Below, piece after piece: positions 5,219-12,149 of a DNA stretch of 12,149 bases. Source of the DNA: Candidatus Woesearchaeota archaeon (GTDB lineage Archaea > Nanoarchaeota > Nanoarchaeia > Woesearchaeales > UBA11576); the NCBI GenBank assembly GCA_013331125.1, contig DUGW01000042.1, forward strand, positions 1 to 12,149, given 5' to 3'. The notes beneath the pieces were generated by a model that was not told where the DNA came from, did no database searches, and worked only from the letters and a program-made list of their open reading frames with translations. The translations under genes were made by a program, and so were the position numbers. Every line of letters begins with the position of its first letter. Position 1 is the first letter of the stretch.

Positions 5219-7468
5219 ATGGTAAAAAAGAGGTTTAAAATAGCGATTTTTCTAGTGTTGACCCTCCTATCTATATTGCTTTCAAGTGCCATCGTCTCTG
5301 CTGGTTGCTGCATAGGTATAACTGGTTGCTCGCGCGCATTCATGGATGTTGAATGTCCTGTTGGCATCTCTAGTTTCTCACCTAATGAGTGCGAGGATGA
5401 GAGTGACTGTTCGGTTGTTGCCTGTTGCCACCAGATCGCTGGCATCCCAAAGTCCACTTACAGGAGCACGTGCGCAGCCATGACTCCCACTCCAAGTCCT
5501 ATCTTTGATATCGGCCCTTTCATAACTGATCCCAGTATCCGTGAGACTTACGCGAACAGTCTCTGCGCAGGCGCCATGCCTGCCTGTAATTTCATCTCGT
5601 GTGACGGTGAGAACATCGTCGGTTGTCAATGCGGCTCTGCGACTACAGGTGCTAACAGCCGGTTCTGTTGCGGTCTTGATTCTGCAGTCTTCTCTTCCCA
5701 ATCCACCTGCATGAACAGTTTTTCCTGCCAGGCCAAGGGTTTCTTCGACGTGAGCGGTACTGTAGTCACACCTCAGGGTGCAGGCATCCCTGGTGTGAGT
5801 GTCCGCGCAGGAGGTAAGCAGGCCATAACTGATGCCAGTGGTGCGTTCACGATCTTCCAGCTTCCTGACCAGTCTGCTGGTTCTATCGTTGCGATAAAGA
5901 ACAATTCTATCAACACTACTACCTATTTTATCGACGGTGCTGATGTCACTGGCAAGAAGATTGTGCTTGTCGTTGGTTTGGTCCCTGTTGTCGGCGGTGA
6001 GATCTGCGACAATGGTAAGGATGATGATGGCGACCAGTTCAATTGGAATTCGCAGCTTCTTGAGGATGCTGAGCATTCCAATGCTGCCGATTGGTGTGAT
6101 TCTGACTGTCATGTGAAGGGCAGTTCTACATTGAAGGTCGCTAAGTCTGTCTCCCGTACCTATTATCGTTATTCCAACGAGTGGGCTTCTCAGTCTGAGG
6201 ATTTCTGCTCTGATAACATCGACAATGACTGCGACGGCTACACTGACTGCCTGGATCAGGAGTGCGCTGATAATTCTCCTGCCTGTAAGCCTACTTTTTG
6301 TGGTGATGGTGTTATCCAGTTCCCTAATGCCTTCGGCGAGTTTGAGCAGTGTGACAGCAATGTAACAGGCCAGGGTGATGATGCCTTGTGTCCTGGTAAA
6401 TGTATCCCTGCCGGTCAACCTAACCAGTGCCATTGCCTATATGATGCTGTCTGTGGCAATGGTATCATCGACGAGCCTTTGGAGGACTGTGATGGTTTCT
6501 TCATCGCCTCCCAGAACCGCTGGGATCCTCCCCAGTACAATACCGGTTCTGACTGCACTATTGAGTTCTGCGGTCTTCCTAACTCTCCGACTCCCTGTCA
6601 GTGTCCTCCGCCTCAGATATGCGGTAATGGAGTGAAAGAGGAGCCTGAAGAGTGTGATAATGGCGGCTTGCCTGGCGCGAAATCTCCTCCCGACCGTGAG
6701 TGTCCTGAATCTGGTGAATGTTCTCCTAACTGTCGTTGCCCGCCAAGGCCCATTCAATGCGGTAACAATCTCCTTGAGTATGGTGAGGACTGTGATGGTA
6801 CTTATGAGCCTCTGACTAATGTCTGGACCTCTTTCAAGGCCAGGAAGTATGGCTGCAGCAAGCAGACCTGTGCTCCCCCTCTTGACAGGTATCTTAAGCT
6901 TCAGGACGGCACTGAGATTGCTGGCAGGAGTGAAGAGACCTATAATGATCTTCTCCTTCAGATAGGTGCTGACGGCCCTTGTAAGTGCGCTACTGTCTGC
7001 AAGCTTCAGCCTACAGGTGCTAACCTCACCCAACCTACGACAGAACAATACACAAGGGTGATCAATCTCTTCTGGGAAGATGAGTGTATGGATGAGAATC
7101 TCAAGACCTATAATGTCATCCGTTGCGAGGCCCAGGACCTTAGCGGCGCTGGTTGTGATGCTGATAGTGGTGCCTGGACCGTGATCAACGACGAGCCTTT
7201 AGGCATCACCCAGGAATATTCAGACACGCGATTCATGGGCTCTACTGCTGACAAGGATCGTTTCTATTGCTACCGTGTTGAGGGTATCTATGAGACCCTT
7301 AATCTGGAGAGCCGTTCTGTGAAATCACCTTATGATCCAACCATCACTGTATCCAGGCCGGTAGGGAAGAGTGTTTTGTCTTCCATGATTTCTGGCCTGA
7401 TGCCACTGAGTTCTGTGCTGCTAATGTCAGGTCGATGTGTGACGCTAACAACTCGATCATCCCTGTAG
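5219..7468 (+). CDS. Giant cysteine-rich secreted surface protein, N-terminal part up to a frameshift
   Basis: This part encodes a Sec signal peptide (about 1-28, basic start then a hydrophobic core, cut before GCC). It is followed by an 18-Cys module (29-170), a carboxypeptidase-regulatory-like beta domain (about 174-258, with GTVVTPQGAGIPGVSV and DASGAF), two MopE-like acidic motifs (259-349), four DUF4215-like Cys repeats (361-590) and an FN3-like domain (about 606-700, with YCYRVEG). Coding sense is clear up to about Lys717. After that the frame gives 32 residues without Cys-rich character and stops at 7468, while the correct sense continues in the frame one base back. The 749-residue product is therefore an artefact of a one-base deletion near 7367-7370. 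The intact protein continues to the end of the window. GGTGGA precedes the ATG. A cell-surface structural or adhesive role is inferred from the domain mix. Confidence 0.9.
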   Translation: MVKKRFKIAIFLVLTLLSILLSSAIVSAGCCIGITGCSRAFMDVECPVGISSFSPNECEDESDCSVVACCHQIAGIPKSTYRSTCAAMTPTPSPIFDIGPFITDPSIRETYANSLCAGAMPACNFISCDGENIVGCQCGSATTGANSRFCCGLDSAVFSSQSTCMNSFSCQAKGFFDVSGTVVTPQGAGIPGVSVRAGGKQAITDASGAFTIFQLPDQSAGSIVAIKNNSINTTTYFIDGADVTGKKIVLVVGLVPVVGGEICDNGKDDDGDQFNWNSQLLEDAEHSNAADWCDSDCHVKGSSTLKVAKSVSRTYYRYSNEWASQSEDFCSDNIDNDCDGYTDCLDQECADNSPACKPTFCGDGVIQFPNAFGEFEQCDSNVTGQGDDALCPGKCIPAGQPNQCHCLYDAVCGNGIIDEPLEDCDGFFIASQNRWDPPQYNTGSDCTIEFCGLPNSPTPCQCPPPQICGNGVKEEPEECDNGGLPGAKSPPDRECPESGECSPNCRCPPRPIQCGNNLLEYGEDCDGTYEPLTNVWTSFKARKYGCSKQTCAPPLDRYLKLQDGTEIAGRSEETYNDLLLQIGADGPCKCATVCKLQPTGANLTQPTTEQYTRVINLFWEDECMDENLKTYNVIRCEAQDLSGAGCDADSGAWTVINDEPLGITQEYSDTRFMGSTADKDRFYCYRVEGIYETLNLESRSVKSPYDPTITVSRPVGKSVLSSMISGLMPLSSVLLMSGRCVTLTTRSSL
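5303..5728 (+). repeat. 18-cysteine module, copy A (residues 29-170)
   Basis: This 142-residue domain directly follows the signal peptide. It has 18 Cys including three CC pairs. Landmarks are GCCIGITGC at the start, VVACCH, GIPKSTYRSTC, CNFISC, CQCG, CCGLD and a closing MNSFSC. Nearly all spacings between Cys equal those of copy B at 10537-10956. I do not recognise it as a named domain; such density suggests an all-disulfide fold. Confidence 0.85.
5738..5992 (+). other. Carboxypeptidase-regulatory-like beta domain (residues 174-258)
   Basis: The pattern of a short strand, then GTVVTPQGAGIPGVSVRAGG, then a turn with DASGAFTIFQLP and later strands, matches the prealbumin-like carboxypeptidase regulatory fold found in many secreted proteins. 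It probably acts as a rigid spacer between the Cys module and the acidic repeats. Confidence 0.65.
5993..6265 (+). other. MopE-like acidic metal-binding-type motifs (residues 259-349)
   Basis: Two motifs resemble the MopE-type putative metal-binding repeat: EICDNGKDDDGD (261-272) and FCSDNIDNDCDGYTDCLDQE (329-348). The first is separated from its usual C-terminal Cys part by an insert before WCDSDC (292-297). The Asp/Asn spacing suggests calcium binding, by family analogy only. Confidence 0.65.
6299..6988 (+). repeat. Four DUF4215-like (Myxococcus Cys-rich type) repeats (residues 361-590)
   Basis: Four units start CGDGVIQ (361), CGNGIIDE (412), CGNGVKEE (468) and CGNNLLEYG (514). Each has a following E-x-CD or DCD (QCD 377-379, DCD 423-425, ECD 478-480, DCD 524-526) and a closing Cys pair such as CHC, CQC, CRC or CKC. 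The order CGNG-x-E-x-x-E-x-CD-x-G is the hallmark of the DUF4215/myxo-disulfide repeat. The fourth unit is longer and more diverged than the others. Confidence 0.8.
7361..7375 (+). other. Frameshift site in the giant gene
   Basis: The frame in use upstream reads GTA GGG AAG AGT. The coding sense resumes one base back as GAG TGT TTT GTC, starting at 7369. One extra base, for example a third A in GGGAAG, would join the two parts without loss of sense. The sequence is not a classical slippery heptamer, so mutation or an assembly error is more likely than programmed slippage. Confidence 0.8.
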
Positions 7469-8230
7469 TTGACACTAAGAAGGTCAATTGTAACGAACCT
7501 GACATAATGAACGGCATCAGTCAGGATTTTGTCTGTGTCGGCCCTTACGCATCAGGCACTCCTGATGAAGGCAGGACCAAGTGCATACCTAAGTCTGCCT
7601 GTGATTACTGCCAGGACCCATTCGGGCTTTTCGCCTATTCGCGTAGCCCTGGCACCAACAATGCTCAGCTTGAATACATCCCTGGCTTTGTCGCTGATTA
7701 TGGTATGGCTCCAAGATTTGATTCTCAACAAGACTCCCCTCGGCCTAATGGTTGGTGGCCTTGTTTTGCCCTTGAGTTCTGTTACATGGACTACTCATTC
7801 ACTTCTGCTGATATGTTCTATTCCAGGAAGACCGACATGAGCTGTTATGATTATCATTCTGAAGAGGCCTGCATGAGCGATAAGATGCAGGTCGGTAATT
7901 GTGAGTGGGCTCCTCATCCTGAATACCAGGCTTTGGGTATCGGTGTCTGCCGCTCCACTCTTGTAGAGAAGCAGCTCTGTGACCGCTGCCATGATCCTGT
8001 CAATAAGGTCTTCGGTAAGTGTGACCGTGAGATGTGTGAGCTTTATGGCCGCTGTTATTATGACCGTAATAGTAATATTCTTAATGAGTATATCAGCTTC
8101 TATAATGACGCTTTCATCACTGCTGAGCATCCTAAGCGGACTGCTGATTTTGGTGGTGATAATTACTATTACAAATGCCGTCCTGAGAGCGAGATATCAT
8201 GTGCCAATTATGACACCTTTGAGGACTGTA
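7369..8230 (+). other. Second Cys-rich zone of unknown fold (composite residues 718-1004)
   Basis: About 22 Cys occur in roughly 287 residues, often as C-x2-C or near pairs (CDYC, CDRC). Aromatic residues are frequent. The spacing does not match the 18-Cys module or the DUF4215 repeats. I cannot name the domain. Confidence 0.6.
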
Positions 8231-11200
8231 TGAATTCTGCCTCAAGCTATTCGCGTGATGGTCGCGAGCAGATGAACATCTCTGTCGACATTGATGTTAC
8301 TGGTAACATGATTGGAGATTTATTCAATAAGTCCAAAGGTACCAACGAATTGCTTGAGAACAGTGATGATTTCTTCAATTTCAGCAAGTGCATGTGGGTC
8401 TATGATGAGTACATCGCCAAGCAGGCTGACTTTTTCAATACCAGCAAGATTACTGTCACGCATATGAAGAGCAATCCTCGCTGCATCAAGAACTCTGATG
8501 ATTCTCCGCCCACCAATATCAGTTATCAGTATCCTAATCTGAACACGAGTGATCTTAAGCGCAAGTCTGACTGTAAGGATATCAGCTCTGAGCTTGTCGG
8601 TAATGATCTTGACTGTCGAAAGGACACCACAATCCCTTCTACTACTCTTCCTATGTATGATGATATCAGGATTGCAGGTACTTTCGAGATCCAGGCGACC
8701 GTGAGTGACGATTCCCTGACTTATTCCGCTTACAGTTACTATCCTACCACCTATGCCTGCATAGCAGAGGAGGCTGCAGGTCTTGACTGCTATCCTAATG
8801 GCCAGGCATATATCATAGACCGCGACAGTGGCAACCTGATCACATATAATACTATCAATCGTGAGGTCTCTTATAACATGTCAGAGGTGAACAACACTGC
8901 CAATCTCAAGTCTGGCTGGTATCTGTTCAAGTATTTCTCTGAGGATATCTCCCATAACCTTGAGGAGGTCAAGCAGTATCGTGTCTTCATAGACTCTGAT
9001 CCTCCGAATATTGTCCTGACCCTATCAAACAGGTCTTGGGAGGACCGTGCTGATGTCTGGCTGACTAATCTGAGCCTTAACATGCGTGTAGTGCCTGTCT
9101 ATCCTCTGGATGATCAGAATGCCTTCTGTAATGCTAAGCTTTATCTGGGCAACTATTCTATCTTCCCTCTTCAGGACATCCTGAACGAGTACAATAACAC
9201 CTGGGACCGGATGTATGACCGCCTGTTCGATGATTATTACACCTTCTGGTACAACTGCGTCGATGATGTCGGTAATATAGCTGAGAATTGGGTCGAGATA
9301 ATCATTGACAATGACCGGTCCATCACCAGTCCTAAACCTCATGGGACTGTCAATACCAGCACCAACACTCTGCAGGTCCAGACAGGTACCAATGCTGAGT
9401 GCCGTTATTTCGAGTCCACCGCTCCTGTGCCTGCTTATGAGAACAGTTCTGTCTCTCCTGAGGCATTTGAGGCCATGCAGAAGTTTGATTTCACCGGCTC
9501 TCCTGAGAATCCTACAAATATCCACCAGGCTTATGTGACGCTTCCTTATGGTTATCATCGTTTCTATGTTAAATGTCATATGTTCGCTGATCAGACCTAT
9601 GTCGGTAACAATGCTGACCAGATAAGGTTTGCCGTCGACAATGAGCCTCCTACAACCACCTGGTCTGCGAACAAGCCGCTGTATAACAACTGGTACAGCG
9701 ACAACATCTATGTCAAGCTTACCTGCGATGATTCTGTGATCTATGGCCAGGGCACCCAGTGGCAGTTCGGTTGTGACCTGACCTTTTACTGTATCGGCAC
9801 TGACTGTGCTGATTATGATGAATGGCATCTTTATACTGATGATATCCACATCACCAAGACCACTAACATATCCTTCTACTCGCTTGATATGGGCGGCAAT
9901 AAGGAATCTGTGAAGAAGAATGTCTTGTTCCAGATCGACAAGGATCCTGCGAATGTGTCAATTGACATAATGGATGGTGCTGCAGAAGCCAGCGTCATTG
10001 TCCTCGATAAGGTCTTCAAGATACGTCTGCGCTCTACTAAGCCCTTGATGAGCCCTATGATTGAGTATCCTCAGGTGCAGTTCTATTCTGAGCCTCAGAA
10101 GTTCGCTGGTCTGGTCGATATGCTTCCGACAGAGAACGCCAGCCTTTGGGAGGGCGTCTTCCGCCTTGATGATATAAACGCCAACCGTAACTTTGAGGGC
10201 ATTTTGACATTTGAGGCTACTGGTCATGATTTCCATAATGTTGGTTTCTTCAATTCAAAAGTGATACTGATAGATACGAAGCCTCCGAACATGCCTATCA
10301 TCGAACCTTCTCTTGAGAGTCCGACTCCTGACAGTTCAGAATATCAGAACATGCCTTACCCTGTGCATTGGGTGGATGGTGTGTATTATACAAATAAGAA
10401 ATTCCTCAAGGTAACAGGGTATACTGATGAGCTGCTTGATGTGATCGGTGTCTCCACGACGGATAATATCGATATCCAGATACCTTACACCCAGGGAAAT
10501 TTCAGCGGTTATCTTCTCCAGCAGAACATGTCTAAGGGCTGTTGTGTCGGTGCTACTGGCTGTGCCAGGGCCTTGACCAGCGACCAGTGTCCCCCTCTAT
10601 CCTCTTACGTGGGCGATAAGTCTTGCGAGGAGATAACTTCATGTGACGTTGTCGCCTGTTGCCATAACCGCACTGGCGTCCCAAGGTCTACTTTCAGGGC
10701 TACGTGCGAAGCCATCACGCCTCCGGCAACCATGCATTTCATCTCTCAGTTCAACCCGACTCCTTACTCGAAAGAGGGCCAGGCCAATGTCCTCTGCGGT
10801 AATGTCTTCACCTGTAATTATGTCTCTTGTGAGGGTCCTAATCCCCTTACCTGTGAGTGCGGCACCTCTCTGACCTCTGCTGCCAATCCTTATTGCTGTG
10901 GTCTTGACAATACAGTCTTTGCGACTACAGAGCAATGTCGTGCAAGCACCTCTTGTGCAGCTGCTGCCGAGGAAGTGATCCCCATAACGCAGACCTTCAT
11001 CCATAGTGATAATGTCATCTCTGGTTTTGAAGGCGGTCATGAGATAAGGATTGCCGGCGACATCAGGAACAAGGTCACTTCTGATGATTTCTTTGGCCTC
11101 GATGTTGAACAGACGACTATGGGTCCGAGGAAGGAGTATGGCTCTTATGGCCTTTTCTTTGACATCACCTCTCTCCAGTACCATGGTGGTGATGATCGTT

Positions 11201-12149
11201 ATACCTCGGTATTTGTCTATCAGCCTCTGCCTGAGACCCTCGCATCAGATAGGGAAATATACTTCTATGACAAGGAGACTCCTAAGTTCTGGTTCGGTCT
11301 CGACATAGTCCTCAGTCCTCTTAAGAACACGACTTTCTATATGAAGGCCTTTGACGCTGCTTTGAATCTTGTCCGTTATCCTCCCATAACACAGATACCA
11401 TCGAGGCTTACGTTCTTCTACGATCCGTTCCCTCCGAGGGTGATCGCCCACAAGCCTATTGGCGGCTCTACAGCCTTGAATACTTTCGATTTCAGTATCA
11501 GCATCCTTGAGGGTTCTCAGGAGTCTGGTCTTGACATCAATAATACCCGTTTCATGATAAATGGCGAACTGGTGGATTTCACTGTAGAGATCAACAGGGA
11601 CCAGGAACCTGTGCTTTACAAACTGATATATCCTGCCGCAGGTCTTTCAGATGGCACTTATGAGGTCGTCGTCGATGCACCAGATATAGCTACCAACAAG
11701 TTGAATGAGGCTACTGTATCCGCCAACTGGACTGTCGTTGTCGATCAGTCTCTCCCATATGATCCTGACTTGACCTTCACTGCGCCTTCAGGCTGCCGCC
11801 AGGGGCAAAGCCTTGGATTCGAGGATGATATCAGGTGGTACTGCAAGGAATCTCCTGATTTCTCCATAGATTTCAGGCAGGAATGGAGCAATGTAACTAT
11901 CTATGATACTATCATGGAATCCACGCCTACTACGGGCGATGCTGCAACTTGCACCGCCTCAGAATACAATCTGTTCGACTGCATCTTCAACTCAGAGAAA
12001 GGCACCGAGCTTCCTGCTTTCTGGACTGATTATGGCATCATGATCCAGGCTTTCAAGACCCTTGATGACGGTACGACAAGCAATACAGGGACTTATGGTC
12101 CTTATCCTTTCACGGTTGACAATATCGCTCCTGTGTTCACAATGAATGT
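7369..12149 (+). CDS. Giant cysteine-rich secreted surface protein, C-terminal part after the frameshift, partial
   Basis: From GAG at 7369 the frame is open without any stop to the end of the window, giving about 1,594 codons. It is plainly the continuation of the gene that starts at 5219. The first 290 residues or so (to about 8230) are Cys-rich with no family I recognise (motifs such as CDYCQDPFG and CDRCHDP). After a less Cys-rich linker, Ig-like domains follow, each opened by a boundary of the type IDSDPP (8989), IIDND (9301), VDNEPP (9634), IDKDPA (9934) or IDTKPP (10270), about 100-112 residues apart. Then comes the second 18-Cys module (10537-10956), and further beta-rich domains bounded near 11419, 11740 and 12115. 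Asn-glycosylation sequons are frequent (for example NRS, NYS, NNT). A separate gene start here has no support: the first in-frame ATG (7435) lacks a ribosome binding site. The C-terminus and any membrane anchor lie outside the window. Confidence 0.88.
8989..10530 (+). repeat. Ig-like domain series (composite residues about 1258-1771)
   Basis: Domain boundaries of the form V/I-D-x-x-P-P recur at residues 1258, 1363, 1473, 1573 and 1685, a period of about 100-112 residues. This is typical of bacterial Ig-like/PKD-type surface repeats (for example YNCVDDVGN before IIDND, and FYSLDMGGN before IDKDPA). Sequence identity between units is low, so they are old or fast-evolving. They probably form an extended stalk. 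Confidence 0.7.
10537..10956 (+). repeat. 18-cysteine module, copy B (composite residues 1774-1913)
   Basis: This 140-residue domain aligns with copy A over its whole length. All 18 Cys are kept, with landmarks GCCVGATGC, VVACCH, GVPRSTFRATC, CNYVSC, CECG, CCGLD and a closing RASTSC. Length differs only by one residue in the long loop before Cys10 and one before Cys11. About 40 percent of residues are identical by eye. It lies between Ig-like series. Confidence 0.85.
10957..12149 (+). other. Beta-rich C-terminal domains of the giant protein, partial
   Basis: After copy B comes a linker (AAAAEEVIP), then a beta-rich stretch with few Cys. Ig-like domains follow with boundaries YDPFPP (11419), VVVDQSLPYDP (11740) and VDNIAP (12115), again about 107-125 residues apart. 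The unit at 11440-11740 has the GLSDGTYEVVVDA strand pair typical of bacterial Ig-like domains. The protein continues past the window. Confidence 0.65.

Noticed and set aside
7361..7375. Programmed -1 frameshift
   Set aside because: The bases A GGG AAG do not allow re-pairing of both tRNAs as in the usual slippery heptamer, and no strong downstream structure is visible, so mutation or a missing base is favoured.
9025..9849. Long antisense frames opposite the giant gene (also 5378-6433, 6437-7048 and 10639-11184)
   Set aside because: They follow from the codon pattern of the plus-strand gene, lack start signals and show no domain. The plus strand encodes Cys-spaced domains over the same bases.

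Overview
The window looks archaeal, most likely a DPANN lineage of the Woesearchaeota/Pacearchaeota type. This rests on three things: Shine-Dalgarno sequences that match the archaeal 16S tail (GGGTGAT before 4867, GAGGT before 203), archaeal TATA-like boxes without bacterial -35/-10 pairs, and the gene content (PadR regulator, MacB/LolD-type ATPase and COG1361-type exported protein in a row; membrane-anchored proteins of unknown family; a giant cysteine-rich secreted protein). The lineage is an inference, because there is no marker gene in the window.

Layout. (1) 1-1554, minus strand: an operon read right to left, with a PadR regulator (1554-1252), the ATPase of an ABC transporter (1002-223) and the start of a secreted COG1361-like protein that leaves the window at position 1. 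The PadR frame is interrupted by one TGA and then stays open for 66 more codons. (2) 1555-1875: a regulatory region between divergent genes, with a 14-bp-period array of ATATAT-centred palindromes, a second set of short direct repeats and two TATA boxes. (3) 1876-3351, plus strand: a polytopic membrane protein of unknown function with an uncertain start codon. (4) 4867-3394, minus strand: two adjacent genes for single-pass membrane proteins with paralogous outer domains. (5) 4868-5218: a divergent promoter region. (6) 5219 to beyond the end, plus strand: one giant secreted protein of at least 2,310 residues, broken by a one-base frameshift near 7369. It has a signal peptide, an 18-cysteine module, a carboxypeptidase-regulatory-like domain, MopE-like acidic motifs, four DUF4215-like repeats, an FN3-like domain, a second cysteine-rich zone, several Ig-like domains, and a second copy of the 18-cysteine module about 1,745 residues after the first.

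How the genes may work together. PadR proteins commonly repress neighbouring ABC exporter genes, so the palindromic array is probably its autoregulatory operator. The rest of the window encodes envelope proteins. The giant protein is probably a disulfide-stabilised cell-surface or adhesion protein. The paired anchored proteins and the polytopic protein are of unknown role. The most novel elements are the duplicated 18-cysteine module, the phased palindrome array, and the two reading-frame breaks, which could be sequence errors, real decay or recoding.
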